Shown piece by piece: positions 12,371-25,769 of a stretch of DNA of 64,000 nt. Below the pieces are notes generated by a model. The model saw only the letters and a program-made list of their open reading frames with translations. It did no database searches and was not told the origin of the DNA. Source of the stretch: Crotalaria pallida (Eukaryota > Streptophyta > Magnoliopsida > Fabales > Fabaceae); assembly GCA_037953625.1 (NCBI GenBank), contig CM075651.1, positions 110,299,001 through 110,363,000 on the forward strand. The letters run 5' to 3'. Numbering within the stretch: the first letter of the stretch is position 1; every line of letters starts with the position of its first letter. Both the position numbers and the translations under genes were made by a program.

Positions 12371-12880
12371 AGACCCTCCCAAAGGGAGTGCGAATATGTG
12401 AATGTGTATGAGTGATCCTTCCAATGGAAGTGAGAATATGTATAATTTATAAGGACCCTCCCTAAGTAGAGCGTGAAAGTATATAAATGGACCCTCCATA
12501 ACGGAGCGTGTATATAAATGGACCCTCCATAACGGAGCGTGTATATAAATAGACCCTCCCTAAGTGGAGCATGAAAGTATATAAATGGACCCTTCATAGC
12601 GGAGCGTGTAATATAAATAGACCCTCCATAGCGGAGCGTGTAATATAAATGGACCCTCCATAGCGGAGCATGTAATATAATGGACCCTCCCGTAGGGAGT
12701 GTGATATATGTGAATAATGGACCCTCCCCGTAGGGAGAGTGAATATATGTGAATAATGGACCCTCCCTAAGGGAGTGTGAATGTGTATGATATGGACCCT
12801 CCAAGTTGGAGTGTGTAGTATGATAATAAGACCTACCCTAGTGGTGTGTGAAGGAATGGTAGTAGGACCCACCGAAAGGT
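12371..12880 (+). repeat. Fifteen-unit covarying hairpin array in B LTR, copy 1
   Basis: Units of about 32-45 bp each contain GACC, a short stem, a loop and the complementary stem. Stems vary together: CTCCC/GGGAG, CTTCCA/TGGAAG, CTCCAA/TTGGAG, CTCCCT/AGGGAG, CTCC/GGAG and CACC/GGTG with a GAAA loop. The 121- and 167-codon minus-strand open frames across it are by-products of the repeat. The array lies about 0.4-0.9 kb before the LTR end, matching the array in family A. Confidence 0.82.
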
Positions 12881-13254
12881 GAGCGAAAGAATAGAAAGGA
12901 ATGAACTGGTTAGAAAGGCATACGGTTAATATGTGAAAGTGATGCATTTTGTTAGTCATTGCTTGATTTAATTGTTATTCTTGAGTTTCTTTTATGAGCT
13001 TTTTACTATCTTGTAATTCACTATGATGTGAAGAGCTCTCACCCTTAATGGTTAACATTTTACGTGAATGCTAAGGAGCTCAAAGATCAGAGTGTCGCAG
13101 CGGAAGAAGGGAAAGAAGGAAACTATGCTGTAATATTTATAATATGATTGGAATGCCCAAGAATCGGTTGTAAACCTTTTTTATGAAAATAAAATTTTAA
13201 GTTTCTTATTTTAATTACAAACTTTTAAATTTTCTATTTTATGTAAACAATATG

Positions 13255-14193
13255 AACGACTTCTCCCATACCTTGGACAAATGGACAATACTTAGACAAT
13301 TTCCAAAACACCCTAGAACAACAGCTACCACCAAACCAGCACAAATCACTTTCAGCCACCAAAGAGCAAAACAGTGTGAGCAGAGTCCAAAGACCACGTT
13401 GTTTGAGTGAGTAATCGTGCACAAAAATTGGGGAAAAAGGTTAGAATCTACTCTCTGCAACATGCATGAGAGATTAAAACCAAATTGGAATCAAGAGGGT
13501 TCATGAGCTTACCACAATTGAGGATCAAAGTGAGCTCCAAGAACCAGTTGACAGCAACCAAACCCCCACTTTTGAGCTTCGATTCTTCAAACACTCAAAC
13601 TCTCAGCTCACAATTTTGGTGTCTATACAAAACTCTAGATGTGAGCTTCGTATTGGTGTATGATTTGTGTATCAATTGTCAAGAACAAGAGAGAATCGAA
13701 TCAAAGAACTCAGGAACCCTAACTTCGAATTCCAGAACAAAAATGGCAAAAATGGTTGATCTTCATCAACAAGTGAGTTTAAATACTCGAATTCACAGCT
13801 CATGCAGGTCGACACGAAGCTATGGTCGTGTCCCTGAGTTGATAACGTGTCAACTCGTGAGGTATTCGAGTGAGTGACTCACCAAACGCACTAACTCGTG
13901 CAACACTGTGTAAAATACTCGAGTATTTTCAGAAACACTCGAGTCTTTTAGCTAAAATATTAAGAATAAATATTTTTATTTCCTTTTTATCCAAAATCTT
14001 CCCATTATTATTTTTAAGTCCTAAAATAGGGACTACTATGTAAAAACATTATTTTCATATGTTAATGATTTTCCAATCCTTTTCATGCATAATAAATCAT
14101 TAAAAATCAAGGATATTAATAAAATAATTAATTACAAATAAACCTTTATAATTAATTTTCATTAATCAGGATTTAAAAATTTGGGATGTTACA
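13255..14193 (-). repeat. Truncated A LTR, tandem copy 2
   Basis: It matches 7969-8907 and ends in TGTTACA, followed by the same CACAATCGCC flank. It starts abruptly after CAATATG, where the B LTR ends. Confidence 0.9.
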
Positions 14194-15724
14194 CACAATC
14201 GCCGTAACATGCCTATTGATAATTTTAAATAATCGATTTGCGTCAGTTTAAACTGTCGCTAAAACATTGGATGAATTTTAAAAAAATTATATATATATTT
14301 GCTTTAAACCATCCTTCCACCCCTATATCCTATTCTACCTAAATCTCCTTCTCTGTTATATCAAATCATATTAGCATTATATCATTAAAATTTACTGAAG
14401 GAATTTAAATTAAAAAGATTGTGCTTGCAAACCAAACTTCCACTGAAATCAATTGAGACCTCCCATAATCTTGTCCAACGGCAAGGAAAAATTAACAGAA
14501 AATCATAAGCCAATATTTAATTGTAAAGGACATATTTAATTGTAAGGGCCAAAAAACTAAATATTTCATTCCAAATACTTGCATCAAATTTCTCGGAACA
14601 CTGAAAGCATGACTAAGAGAACATAAATTATTAAAGATCACTGCTGCAAGGACCAGCAAACTAACCACTGGCTCTAGATATGTTAAGGAATGCTGGAATA
14701 TATTATAGGACCAGTGACCAACCAACAATGCTACAATGAAATAACTTCCAAATATAAAAGTAAGAATCTAGTTAAACTCCAGAAGAATTCCCTCAGAAGC
14801 TTGCCACTTGATTTGCAAAGGTGAACCAGGAAATCGTTATCATCTTCCCTGATAACAATAAAAGATAATGAAATGAAAACCACAATTTTTCTAAATAAGC
14901 TACAATAACATGTATAGATAAGTAGATCAAGGTGAATAATTATAAATCATATGTACTAGTTACATGAATACTGATTATTTCATAACCATCCTATTGTGCA
15001 TAATTTGCGACTAAGGACTAGAACAACGGGTAAGGAATATGAAGAAAAAAAAACTTGAAATATGGCCATACAAACACATTTGTTAACATTTTATGATGTA
15101 CGTGCATCTTCATAGAATTAAACTCCACGGGGTTTGCAAATGAGAAGGAAGTTAGCAAAAATAAGGGGAAAAAAGTTCAGACTAATAGAGAAATATCCAC
15201 CAAACGTAACCTCGCCATACGAATTAACCAATTCGCGACATTTTTTTTCCAACGGTTATTCAGTTGAGCAGTCATTCAAAACAAATGTGGCAGAGTCAGC
15301 TTCAGAAGCAACCTTAACTGGTATTTTGTACCGTGCATAATGGACCAAACCGTAGGTTCATTCCTTTATAAAATGTAAATTTATGTAAAGTGAATGAAGA
15401 GGTAGCAGGCGCAGAAAGATCATGATTGATTTGGTTATTGAAAGCTGATTAAATATTATATATGACCTTGGGGTTATGTCTGTGACTTAGCGAGAGCAAG
15501 AGGAGCAGCAATACAATCATTGTGAGTTGTTAGCTACTTTAGACAACCACAAGAAGGGTACCACCAAGCAGATCCTTGCTCAAGTGACATAATGCAGCCA
15601 ATTACTATGAAAAGCCCATCCTAATAGCAGGTAGAAAGAGCAAAACTGAATTTTTAGTATTCTTGGAATGTCAATTTGTTATTAAAATAACAATTCCCTA
15701 CCTTCTGAATGTTGTGCAGGTAGC
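14194..15724 (-). pseudogene. 3' part of RPA70-like gene, copy 2
   Basis: This is a duplicate of 8908-10435. The WWYPSCGC exon lies at about 15494-15620 and the RYKIPVKV exon at about 15195-15360, minus strand. The run of A between PLE and CRELV is one base longer than in copy 1, which opens a longer frame after the stop. It still carries the same stop after CSTE. Confidence 0.62.
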
Positions 15725-18701
15725 TGTAACATCCCGTTATTTCTAATACCTCTAGCAAAATAATTAAATGATTTAATATGATGTTTTAAATATTTGAGTA
15801 TCGTAATAAAATTTTGATTTTATCATTTTAATTGAAATATGTTTTCTAGTCAAAATAAGTATAAATTTGTTATCATACGTTTTCCAAAAATAAAGTAGTA
15901 CTTTTATTTAGTTTAATTAACATTTTGACAGGGAGCTCAAGTGGCAAGCCTTAAAGGCATTTTTATAAATAGTTTCTTCATAAAAATATGTTTAACTTAA
16001 TATTTTGAGCCTCCCTGTAAATTTTCATAGTGTTCGGAGACTGTTTTACTGTTAGCTTCTGGACTGGTTTAATATATTACCGGTTTAAGTTATATATAAT
16101 AATTTTCTACTTCAAAATTTTAAATATTATATATTATCAAGTTTAATATCAAGATTGAGAAAATATATTTACTTTTTAATTTCGATAATTTTTCTTACGC
16201 AATAACTATCCGGAGGGAGCGGTAACTTTATTATTTTTCAATCAGTTTTGAGTAATTCAAAATACAATATTGTTTTACCTAAACGTGTTTTATTTTTAAT
16301 ATCATCCAACTTTTAGCTATAATCCAAAATACCTACACACATTGAGACACAAATGAAAACAAATTATTAAAATAATAATATTTTCTAGTGCTACCCATCG
16401 TCCCACCCCTGACCTTTTATATCTATAATAATATATAGTATATATTAATACCAACACATGATGCCAGCCACATATAAAATAGAGTATATATTAGCAAGTG
16501 AGAGAGAGTGCGTAACAGAGAAGGGAGAGAGCGAACGGAGGGCCAAACCGGAGGGAGACGTTTTAGTTTTTTTCCAACTTCTCGGTCCAATAATTCAAGA
16601 TTCAACCGTCCATTTTCAAATCCTTCTTAGGTATATAATTTCCTCAACTCCCTCTATCCATCTACCTAATTTATTTGACGATCCATCAATATTTTTATTA
16701 TCCCTATATTTTCAAATGAAGAGATGTTTTAGGAAAAAGTGATATATTTTTATTGTATAATGATATATATTTATTATTTTGACAGAAATGAATTTATTTG
16801 ATATATATATTTTAATGTTATAATTAGTTTTATCATGTGTCCCTATTTAGATTCAACACGTTGTTATTGACCTTGACCATGGAGCAAGTCGCGGATGTAA
16901 ACGTGGCTCTGTCGTTATTGCTAGGATTTTCAGGTAAGGGGAGACACTTTTCCACGCTTTGAGTTAGGGATAGTTAGAGTTTATAATAGGATTTGAGTTT
17001 AATGGTTGAATCGGGTTGTGGGTAACAAAAATAGCACCTGGTTTAGAGTTGGATTAGGGGTAATTAGTTTATTCTTGGTTAATTTTATATTAATTGAAGG
17101 TTTGTGATAAATCCCTGTTTGTATGTTATTAAAGTAGGAAGTGAAGAACCTTAGGAAGTTGACTTATATTAAGCACTCTGAGACATACCTGAGTATGTCG
17201 ACTGATTTGTTGTTATATGTTAATTGTTACCATTATTGTCATCTGCTGGAAATTTATTATGTGAACTAAGTGTTAAATGCGTATAATTGTGATTAAATGC
17301 TAAAGGTGGGATATATTGATTGATGCTGGATATTAGATGGTGGAAATGGCTAATTAATTATAGGGATAATTAAGAAATAGAAAAGGAAAAAAAAAGGGAA
17401 ACACGAATGATAATGTGTATAATGTGAATTAATAACGAAAAGGGTAATTATGGTTAGAATGGGGTAAGAGCACTAAAGCTTAGAATGAAATTGAAAGGAA
17501 GTTAGATATTGAATGTACTAGTTATGAGTGCCTACAATGGAACTATGTTGATAATGTGAGAAAGGCCCGCCTATCTAGGTGTGTGTATATAGAAATGTGA
17601 AAAGATGAAATTATGATGTGTATGATGGTGTATGTATATAAGACCCTCCCAAAGGGAGTGCGAATATGTGAATGTGTATGAGTGATCCTTCCAATGGAAG
17701 TGAGAATATGTATAATTTATAAGGACCCTCCCTAAGTGGAGCGTGAAAGTATAAAAATGGACCCTCCATAACGGAGCGTGTATATAAATGGACCCTCCAT
17801 AACGGAGCGTGTATATAAATAGACCCTCCCTAAGTGGAGCATGAAAGTATATAAATGGACCCTTCATAGCGGAGCATGTAATATAAATAGACCCTCCATA
17901 GCGGAGCGTGTAATATAAATGGACCCTCCATAGCGGAGCATGTAATATAATGGACCCTCCCGTAGGGAGTGCGATATATGTGAATAATGGACCCTCCCCG
18001 TAGGGAGAGTGAATATATGTGAATAATGGACCCTCCCTAAGGGAGTGTGAATGTGTATGATATGGACCCTCCAAGTTGGAGTGTGTAGTATGATAATAAG
18101 ACCTACCCTAGTGGTGTGTGAAGGAATGGTAGTAGGACCCACCGAAAGGTGAGCGAAAGAATAGAAAGGAATGAACTGGTTAGAAAGGCATACGGTTAAT
18201 ATGTGAAAGTGATGCATTTTGTTAGTCATTGCTTGATTTAATTGTTATTCTTGAGTTTCTTTTATGAGCTTTTTACTATCTTGTAATTCACTATGATGTG
18301 AAGAGCTCTCACCCTTAATGGTTAACATTTTACGTGAATGCTAAGGAGCTCAAAGATCAGAGTGTCGCAGCGGAAGAAGGGAAAGAAGAAAACTATGCTG
18401 TAATATTTATAATATGATTGGAATGCCCAAGAATCGGTTGTAAACCTTTTTACTATCTTGTAATTCACTATGATGTGAAGAGCTCTCACCCTTAATGGTT
18501 AACATTTTATGTGAATGCTAAGGAGCTCAAAGATCAGAGTGTCGCAGCGGAAGAAGGGAAAGAAGGAAACTATGCTGTAATATTTATAATATGATTGGAA
18601 TGCCCAAGAATCGGTTGTAAACCTTTTTTATGAAAATAAAATTTTAAGTTTCTTATTTTAATTACAAACTTTTAAATTTTCTATTTTATGTAAACAATAT
18701 G
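15725..18701 (+). repeat. B-family LTR, tandem copy 2
   Basis: It matches 10436-13254 and contains the 177-bp direct duplication. The hairpin array lies at 17641-18153. It lacks the last ~9 bp, as copy 1 does. Confidence 0.88.
18270..18625 (+). repeat. 177-bp tandem duplication inside B LTR copy 2
   Basis: The segment beginning TTTTTACTATCTTG at 18270 is repeated 177 bp later at 18447. The join falls in a CTTTTTA run shared by both ends. Copies 1 and 3 of the block have only one copy. Confidence 0.85.
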
Positions 18702-19640
18702 AACGACTTCTCCCATACCTTGGACAAATGGACAATACTTAGACAATTTCCAAAACACCCTAGAACAACAGCTACCACCAAACCAGCACAAATCACTTTC
18801 AGCCACCAAAGAGCAAAACAGTGTGAGCAGAGTCCAAAGACCACGTTGTTTGAGTGAGTAATCGTGCACAAAAATTGGGGAAAAAGGTTAGAATCTACTC
18901 TCTGCAACATGCATGAGAGATTAAAACCAAATTGGAATCAAGAGGGTTCATGAGCTTACCACAATTGAGGATCAAAGTGAGCTCCAAGAACCAGTTGACA
19001 GCAACCAAACCCCCACTTTTGAGCTTCGATTCTTCAAACACTCAAACTCTCAGCTCACAATTTTGGTGTCTATACAATGCTCTAGATGTGAGCTTCGTAT
19101 TGGTGTATGATTTGTGTATCAATTGTCAAGAACAAGAGAGAATCGAATCAAAGAACTCAGGAACCCTAACTTCGAATTCCAGAACAAAAATGGCAAAAAT
19201 GGTTGATCTTCATCAACAAGTGAGTTTAAATACTCGAATTCACAGCTCATGCAGGTCGACACGAAGCTATGGTCGTGTCCCTGAGTTGATAACGTGTCAA
19301 CTCGTGAGGTATTCGAGTGAGTGACTCACCAAACGCACTAACTCGTGCAACACTGTGTAAAATACTCGAGTATTTTCAGAAACACTCGAGTCTTTTAGCT
19401 AAAATATTAAAAATAAATATTTTTATTTCCTTTTTATCCAAAATCTTCCCATTATTATTTTTAAGTCCTAAAACAGGGACTACTATGTAAAAACATTATT
19501 TTCATATGTTAATGATTTTCCAATCCTTTTCATGCATAATAAATCATTAAAAATCAAGGATATTAATAAAATAATTAATTACAAATAAACCTTTATAATT
19601 AATTTTCATTAATCAGGATTTAAAAATTTGGGGTGTTACA
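18702..19640 (-). repeat. Truncated A LTR, tandem copy 3
   Basis: It matches 7969-8907, ends in TGTTACA and is followed by CACAATCGCC as in the other copies. Confidence 0.9.
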
Positions 19641-21170
19641 CACAATCGCCGTAACATGCCTATTGATAATTTTAAATAATCGATTTGCGTCAGTTTAAAC
19701 TGTCGCTAAAACATTGGATGAATTTTAAAAAAATTATATATATTTGCTTTAAACCATCCTTCCACCCCTATATCCTATTCTACCTAAATCTCCTTCTCTG
19801 TTATATCAAATCATATTAGCATTATATCATTAAAATTTACTGAAGGAATTTAAATTAAAAAGATTGTGCTTGCAAACCAAACTTCCACTGAAATCAATTG
19901 AGACCTCCCATAATCTTGTCCAACGGCAAGGAAAAATTAACAGAAAATCATAAGCCAATATTTAATTGTAAATGACATATTTAATTGTAAGGGCCAAAAA
20001 ACTAAATATTTCATTCCAAATACTTGCATCAAATTTCTCGGAACACTGAAAGCATGACTAAAAGAACATAAATTATTAAAGATCACTACTGCAAGGACCA
20101 GCAAACTAACCACTGGCTCTAGATATGTTAAGGAATGCTGGAATATATTATAGGACCAGTGACCAACCAACAATGCTACAATGAAATAACTTCCAAATAT
20201 AAAAGTAAGAATCTAGTTAAACTCCAGAAGAATTCCCTCAGAAGCTTGCCACTTGATTTGCAAAGCTGAACCAGGAAGTCGTTATCATCTTCCCTGATAA
20301 CAATAAAAGATAATGAAATGAAAACCACAATTTTTCTAAATAAGCTACAATAACATGTATAGATAAGTAGATCAAGGTGAATAATTATAAATCATATGTA
20401 CTAGTTACATGAATACTGATTATTTCATAACCATCCTATTGTGCATAATTTGCGACTAAGGACTAGAACAACGGGCAAGGAATATGAAGAAAAAAAAACT
20501 TGAAATATGGCCATACAAACACATTTGTTAACATTTTATGATGTACATGCATCTTCATAGAATTAAACTCCACGGGGTTTGCAAATGAGAAGGAAGTTAG
20601 CAAAAATAAGGGAAAAAAAGTTCAGACTAATAGAGAAATATCCACCAAACGTAACCTCGCCATACGAATTAACCAATTCGCGACATTTTTTTTCCAACGG
20701 TTATTCAGTTGAGCAGTCATTCAAAACAAATGTGGCAGAGTCAGCTTCAGAAGCAACCTTAACTGGTATTTTGTACCGTGCATAATGGACCAAACCGTAG
20801 GTTCATTCCTTTATAAAATGTAAATTTATGTAAAGTGAATGAAGAGGTAGCAGGCGCAGAAGGATCATGATTGATTTGGTTATTGGAAGCTGATTAAATA
20901 TTATATATGACCTTGGGGTTATGTCTGTGACTTAGCGAGAGCAAGAGGAGCAGCAATACAATCATTGTGAGTTGTTAGCTACTTTAGACAACCACAAGAA
21001 GGGTACCACCAAGCAGATCCTTGCTCAAGTGACATAATGCAGCCAATTACTATGAAAATCCCATCCTAATAGCAGGTAGAAAGAGCAAAACTGTATTTTT
21101 AGTATTCTTGGAATGTCAATTTGTTATTAAAATAACAATTCCCTACCTTCTGAATGTTGTGCAGGGTAGC
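19641..21170 (-). pseudogene. 3' part of RPA70-like gene, copy 3
   Basis: This is the third copy of the RPA-like remnant: the WWYPSCGC exon lies at about 20940-21066 and the RYKIPVKV exon at about 20645-20806, minus strand. It adjoins the complete B element, so it marks the original insertion site of B in an intron of the gene. One extra G sits just before GTAGC. Confidence 0.62.
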
Positions 21171-23963
21171 TGTAACATCCCGTTATTTCTAATACCTCTA
21201 GCAAAATAATTAAATGATTTAATATGATGTTTTAAATATTTGAGTATCGTAATAAAATTTTGATTTTATCATTTTAATTGAAATATGTTTTCTAGTCAAA
21301 ATAAGTATAAATTTGTTATCATACGTTTTCCAAAAATAAAGTAGTACTTTTATTTAGTTTAATTAACATTTTGACAGGGAGCTCAAGTGGCAAGCCTTAA
21401 AGGCATTTTTATAAATAGTTTCTTCATAAAAATATGTTTAACTTAATATTTTGAGCCTCCCTGTAAATTTTCATAGTGTTCGGAGACTGTTTTACTGTTA
21501 GCTTCTGGACTGGTTTAATATATTACCGGTTTAAGTTATATATAATAATTTTCTACTTCAAAATTTTAAATATTATATATTATCAAGTTTAATATCAAGA
21601 TTGAGAAAATATATTTACTTTTTAATTTCGATAATTTTTCTTACGCAATAACTATCCGGAGGGAGCGGTAACTTTATTATTTTTCAATCAGTTTTGAGTA
21701 ATTCAAAATACAATATTGTTTTACCTAAACGTGTTTTATTTTTAATATCATCCAACTTTTAGCTATAATCCAAAATACCTACTCACATTGAGACACAAAT
21801 GAAAACAAATTATTAAAATAATAATATTTTCTAGTGCTACCCATCGTCCCACCCCTGACCTTTTATATCTATAATAATATATAGTATATATTAATACCAA
21901 CACATGATGCCAGCCACATATAAAATAGAGTATATATTAGCAAGTGAGAGAGAGTGCGTAACAGAGAAGGGAGAGAGCGAACGGAGGGCCAAACCGGAGG
22001 GAGACGTTTTAGTTTTTTTCCAACTTCTCGCTCCAATAATTCAAGATTCAACCGTCCATTTTCAAATCCTTCTTAGGTATATAATTTCCTCAACTCCCTC
22101 TATTCATCTACCTAATTTATTTGACGATCCATCAATATTTTTATTATCCCTATATTTTCAAATGAAGAGATGTTTTAGGGAAAAGTGATATATTTTTATT
22201 GTATAATGATATATATTTATTATTTTGACAGAAATGAATTTATTTGATATATATATTTTAATGTTATAATTAGTTTTATCATGTGTCCCTATTTAGATTC
22301 AACACGTTGTTATTGACCTTGACCATAGAGCAAGTCGCGGATGTAAACGTGGCTCTGTCGTTATTGCTAGGATTTTCAGGTAAGGGGAGACACTTTTCCA
22401 CGCTTTGAGTTATGGATAGTTAGAGTTTATAATAGGATTTGAGTTTAATGGTTGAATCGGGTTGTGGGTAACAAAAATAACACCTGGTTTAGAGTTGGAT
22501 TAGGGGTAATTAGTTTATTCTTGGTTAATTTTATATTAATTGAAGGTTTGTGATAAATCCCTGTTTGTATGTTATTAAAGTAAGAAGTGAAGAATCTTAG
22601 GAAGTTGACTTATATTAAGCACTCTGAGACATACCTGAGTATGTCGACTGATTTGTTGTTATATGTTAATTGTTACCATTATTGTCATCTGCTGGAAATT
22701 TATTATGTGAACTAAGTGTTAAATGCGTATAATTGTGATTAAATGCTAAAGGTGGGATATATTGATTTGGGATATATTGATTGATGCTGGATATTAGATG
22801 GTGGAAATGGCTAATTAATTATAGGGATAATTAAGAAATAGAAAAGGAAAAAAAAAGGGAAACACGAATGATAATGTGTATAATGTGAATTAATAACGAA
22901 AAGGGTAATTATGGTTAGAATGGGGTAAGAGCACTAAAGCTTAGAATGAAATTGAAAGGAAGTTAGATATTGAATGTACTAGTTATGAGTGCCTACAATG
23001 GAACTATGTTGATAATGTGAGAAAGGCCCGCCTATCTAGGTGTGTGTATATAGAAATGTGAAAAGATGAAATTATGATGTGTATGATGGTGTATGTATAT
23101 AAGACCCTCCCAAAGGGAGTGCGAATATGTGAATGTGTATGAGTGATCCTTCCAATGGAAGTGAGAATATGTATAATTTATAAGGACCCTCCCTAAGTGG
23201 AGCGTGAAAGTATATAAATGGACCCTCCATAACGGAACGTGTATATAAATAGACCCTCCCTAAGTGGAGCATGAAAGTATATAAATGGACCCTTCATAGC
23301 GGAGCGTGTAATATAAATAGACCCTCCATAGCGGAGCGTGTTATATAAATGGACCCTCCATAGCGGAGCATGTAATATAATGGACCCTCCCGTAGGGAGT
23401 GTGATATATGTGAATAATGGACCCTCCCCGTAGGGAGAGTGAATATATGTGAATAATGGACCCTCCCTAAGGGAGTGTGAATGTGTATGATATGGACCCT
23501 CCAAGTTGGAGTGTGTAGTATGATAATAAGACCCGCCCTAGTGGTGTGTGAAGGAATGGTAGTAGGACCCACCGAAAGGTGAGCGAAAGAATAGAAAGGA
23601 ATGAACTGGTTAGAAAGGCATACGGTTAATATGTGAAAGTGATGCATTTTGTTAGTCATTGCTTGATTTAATTGTTATTCTTGAGTTTCTTTTATGAGCT
23701 TTTTACTATCTTGTAATTCACTATGATGTGAAGAGCTCTCACCCTTAATGGTTAACATTTTACGTGAATGCTAAGGAGCTCAAAGATCAGAGTGTCGCAG
23801 CGGAAGAAGGGAAAGAAGGAAACTATGCTGTAATATTTATAATATGATTGGAATGCCCAAGAATCGGTTGTAAACCTTTTTTATGAAAATAAAATTTTAA
23901 GTTTCTTATTTTAATTACAAACTTTTAAATTTTCTATTTTATGTAAACAATATGGGTGTTACA
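21171..23963 (+). repeat. 5' LTR of LARD-like element B, 2793 bp
   Basis: This LTR is intact from TGTAACATCCC to GGGTGTTACA and is followed by a primer binding site, which fixes the plus orientation. The preceding bases are GTAGC; the complement GCTAC sits next to the displaced B 3' LTR at 39353-39357. The hairpin array is at 23102-23583. Confidence 0.93.
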
Positions 23964-23967
23964 TTTA

Positions 23968-23979
23968 TGGTATCAGAGC
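23968..23979 (+). other. Primer binding site of element B (tRNA-iMet type)
   Basis: TGGTATCAGAGC starts five bases after the LTR end. The following CAGTTCCTTCC leader resembles that of element C at 42323, so B and C are related families. Confidence 0.92.
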
Positions 23980-25745
23980 AGTTCCTTCCTTCCGACCTAA
24001 GGGAAAGTGGTCCCGATCTCGCTGCGAACACTCTCATCTCAAGCTTCTTTTCCAGTGGTGAGACTCTTTTTAGTTGAAAATTTAATGTTAAGTGATTGAA
24101 TAATGTGCCTTGTAGGAGCGAAATGAGTTTATGTTTGCAATGGGAATACGAACAATTGACAAATTAAGAAAATTTGTATGCAAGTGGAAAGGGAAGTGAA
24201 TTCTTTGGAACCTAAGCGGATCCCTTAGGGATTCAAGGAATCATATATTTTAAGTGTATATCCATTTGCAAACAGGAAACTTAAATGGTGCAAATCGATT
24301 TTTGTTTTAGGGATGAAAATTTTAAGTTTTGAGTTAATCGAGAGTCGAAGTTTCTTACCAAGAAAATCTTGCTAATCAAAACGAAGTACAGAAACTTAAA
24401 CTGGATGGCGGGGGCTATTACCACTGATGGAATGTAGTGTCGAAACTGGCCAATCCGATGTTGCATTTATCGGGAGGTGACGTCGTCGAAATCTAGGAAT
24501 TTGTGTATTATTGTGAATTAGTAACCGATTTCCTATGTATAAAACTTTTGTGTAAGTTCTTTTATGTCTCGTTGCCTTGCTATGTGCATTTGTGTGTAAT
24601 TTTAATGTATGTTTGTTGAGTAAATTGGTGTCAAAGTAATTGAATAGGGATTAGAAATGGAACTGCATGGAATAAATAAATTATGATCTCGAATACTAAT
24701 CCAATCGAGTGACTAAATTCATGTCGATTAGACTAGCATCTAAGAGAACCAAAAAAAATGTTTAAATTAAATTAATGGTCGAATTCCATAGCTAATCTAA
24801 GTTCAAGTAACTGTAATACCAATCGGATTTGAACCGCTGAACTATACTAATTTGAATTGCAAGCATAAAAGTAAATTTTTATCCAAGTTGGGGAAGCAGT
24901 TCGAATTCAATCAGAAGGTCCTCGAAAATATGTCTATATGTGGAATAGTTTAGCATTAAAGTAGGCGGAAGTAAATTGGAAGTGGAACCATGAAAATCGT
25001 AGTTGATTCCACCACTAATTTAATTCCGATAACTTTAATACTAAACGAAAGATTAGTTGGAGCTTCTAACGATTGAACTTGAACCCCGAGTTACAATAAT
25101 AAAATTTTATAATGAAAAGAGGTATATTTAATCAAGAAAGGGGTTTTAATTCAATCGAAAGGTGTCCGAACCGAATTTTAACTAGATTGTTACTAGTATA
25201 GGTGTGCATATGTTTATACGTTGATTGCTTCTTTAAAGTGAATTTCATTTGATGCTTGTGAATGAATATTATTATGATGGTTTGTTTAATGTTGTGAGTG
25301 TTCAAAATGAATTTCAAAATGTTGCACCGAACCACAATCATTCCAAATGGATCGTGAGGTCGCATGACAAATTTTCAAGAAATAGTAAGAAAAGCAAGGA
25401 TTCCTATGTGATCGAGTAGTGAATTAATTTAATTGTTTGTAATCAAGTCACACGTCGATTAAATAGGAACCCTTCTTATGCGACTCAAATCAATTCGGAA
25501 TGAAAGCTCAACTTTTAAACTTGAAGTCAAAGGGAATGTAATTGTTTCAACTTTTAAAGATGAACTAAATTAAATTTTTCAAGAACAAGGTATATTCCTT
25601 TTTCTTTGAGTTACCAATCTTGAGTGACCTTTCACTCCTTCATCTAGGTTTTTACGAAATTAGATGGAGGTAGCTCTTCATGGAGGTGCTATTCAAGCCC
25701 TGATTGTTTCAAATAAAACAATTTGTTTCCTCATCAAGAGAGGAA
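23980..25745 (+). other. Non-coding interior of element B, left part
   Basis: No gag or pol motif is visible on either strand; the longest open frames are below about 80 codons and look random. It is AT-rich with many stops. With the part beyond the CACTA insertion, the B interior is about 3.45 kb, similar to the 3.5-kb interior of element C. Long LTRs and a non-coding interior of this size fit a LARD, a non-autonomous LTR element. Confidence 0.65.
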
Positions 25746-25769
25746 CCTCATTACAAGAAATACCCCTGA

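Larger units (their letters stand above)
7962..13254. repeat. Tandem block, copy 1 (A LTR end + RPA 3' part + B LTR)
   Basis: The block runs from CAATATG inside the A LTR (7962-7968) to CAATATG near the end of the B LTR (13248-13254). The period to the next copy is 5286 bp. At the join, B LTR sequence switches into A LTR sequence inside this shared 7-mer. Confidence 0.9.
10436..13254 (+). repeat. B-family LTR, tandem copy 1, last ~9 bp missing
   Basis: It starts with TGTAACATCCC after the 5-mer GTAGC and matches the intact LTR at 21171-23963. It stops at CAATATG and lacks only the final GGTGTTACA. Because it is part of the duplicated block, it is not an independent insertion. Confidence 0.88.
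13248..18701. repeat. Tandem block, copy 2
   Basis: The period to copy 3 is 5447 bp. The extra length over copy 1 is accounted for by a 177-bp local duplication near 18270-18625 minus a 16-bp loss near 17310. Contents and order are otherwise those of copy 1. Confidence 0.9.
18695..23954. repeat. Tandem block, copy 3
   Basis: It has the same content as copies 1 and 2, from CAATATG (18695-18701) to CAATATG (23948-23954). Here the B LTR runs on into GGGTGTTACA and a primer binding site, so this copy holds the original, intact B junction. It is shorter, mainly because one ~32-bp hairpin unit is missing. Confidence 0.9.

Noticed and set aside
12301..12959. Overlapping 121- and 167-codon frames with repeated YGGSIYI- and REGPLF-like motifs
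   Set aside because: They are translations of the B hairpin array in two frames; the repeats come from the DNA array and there is no start or domain context.
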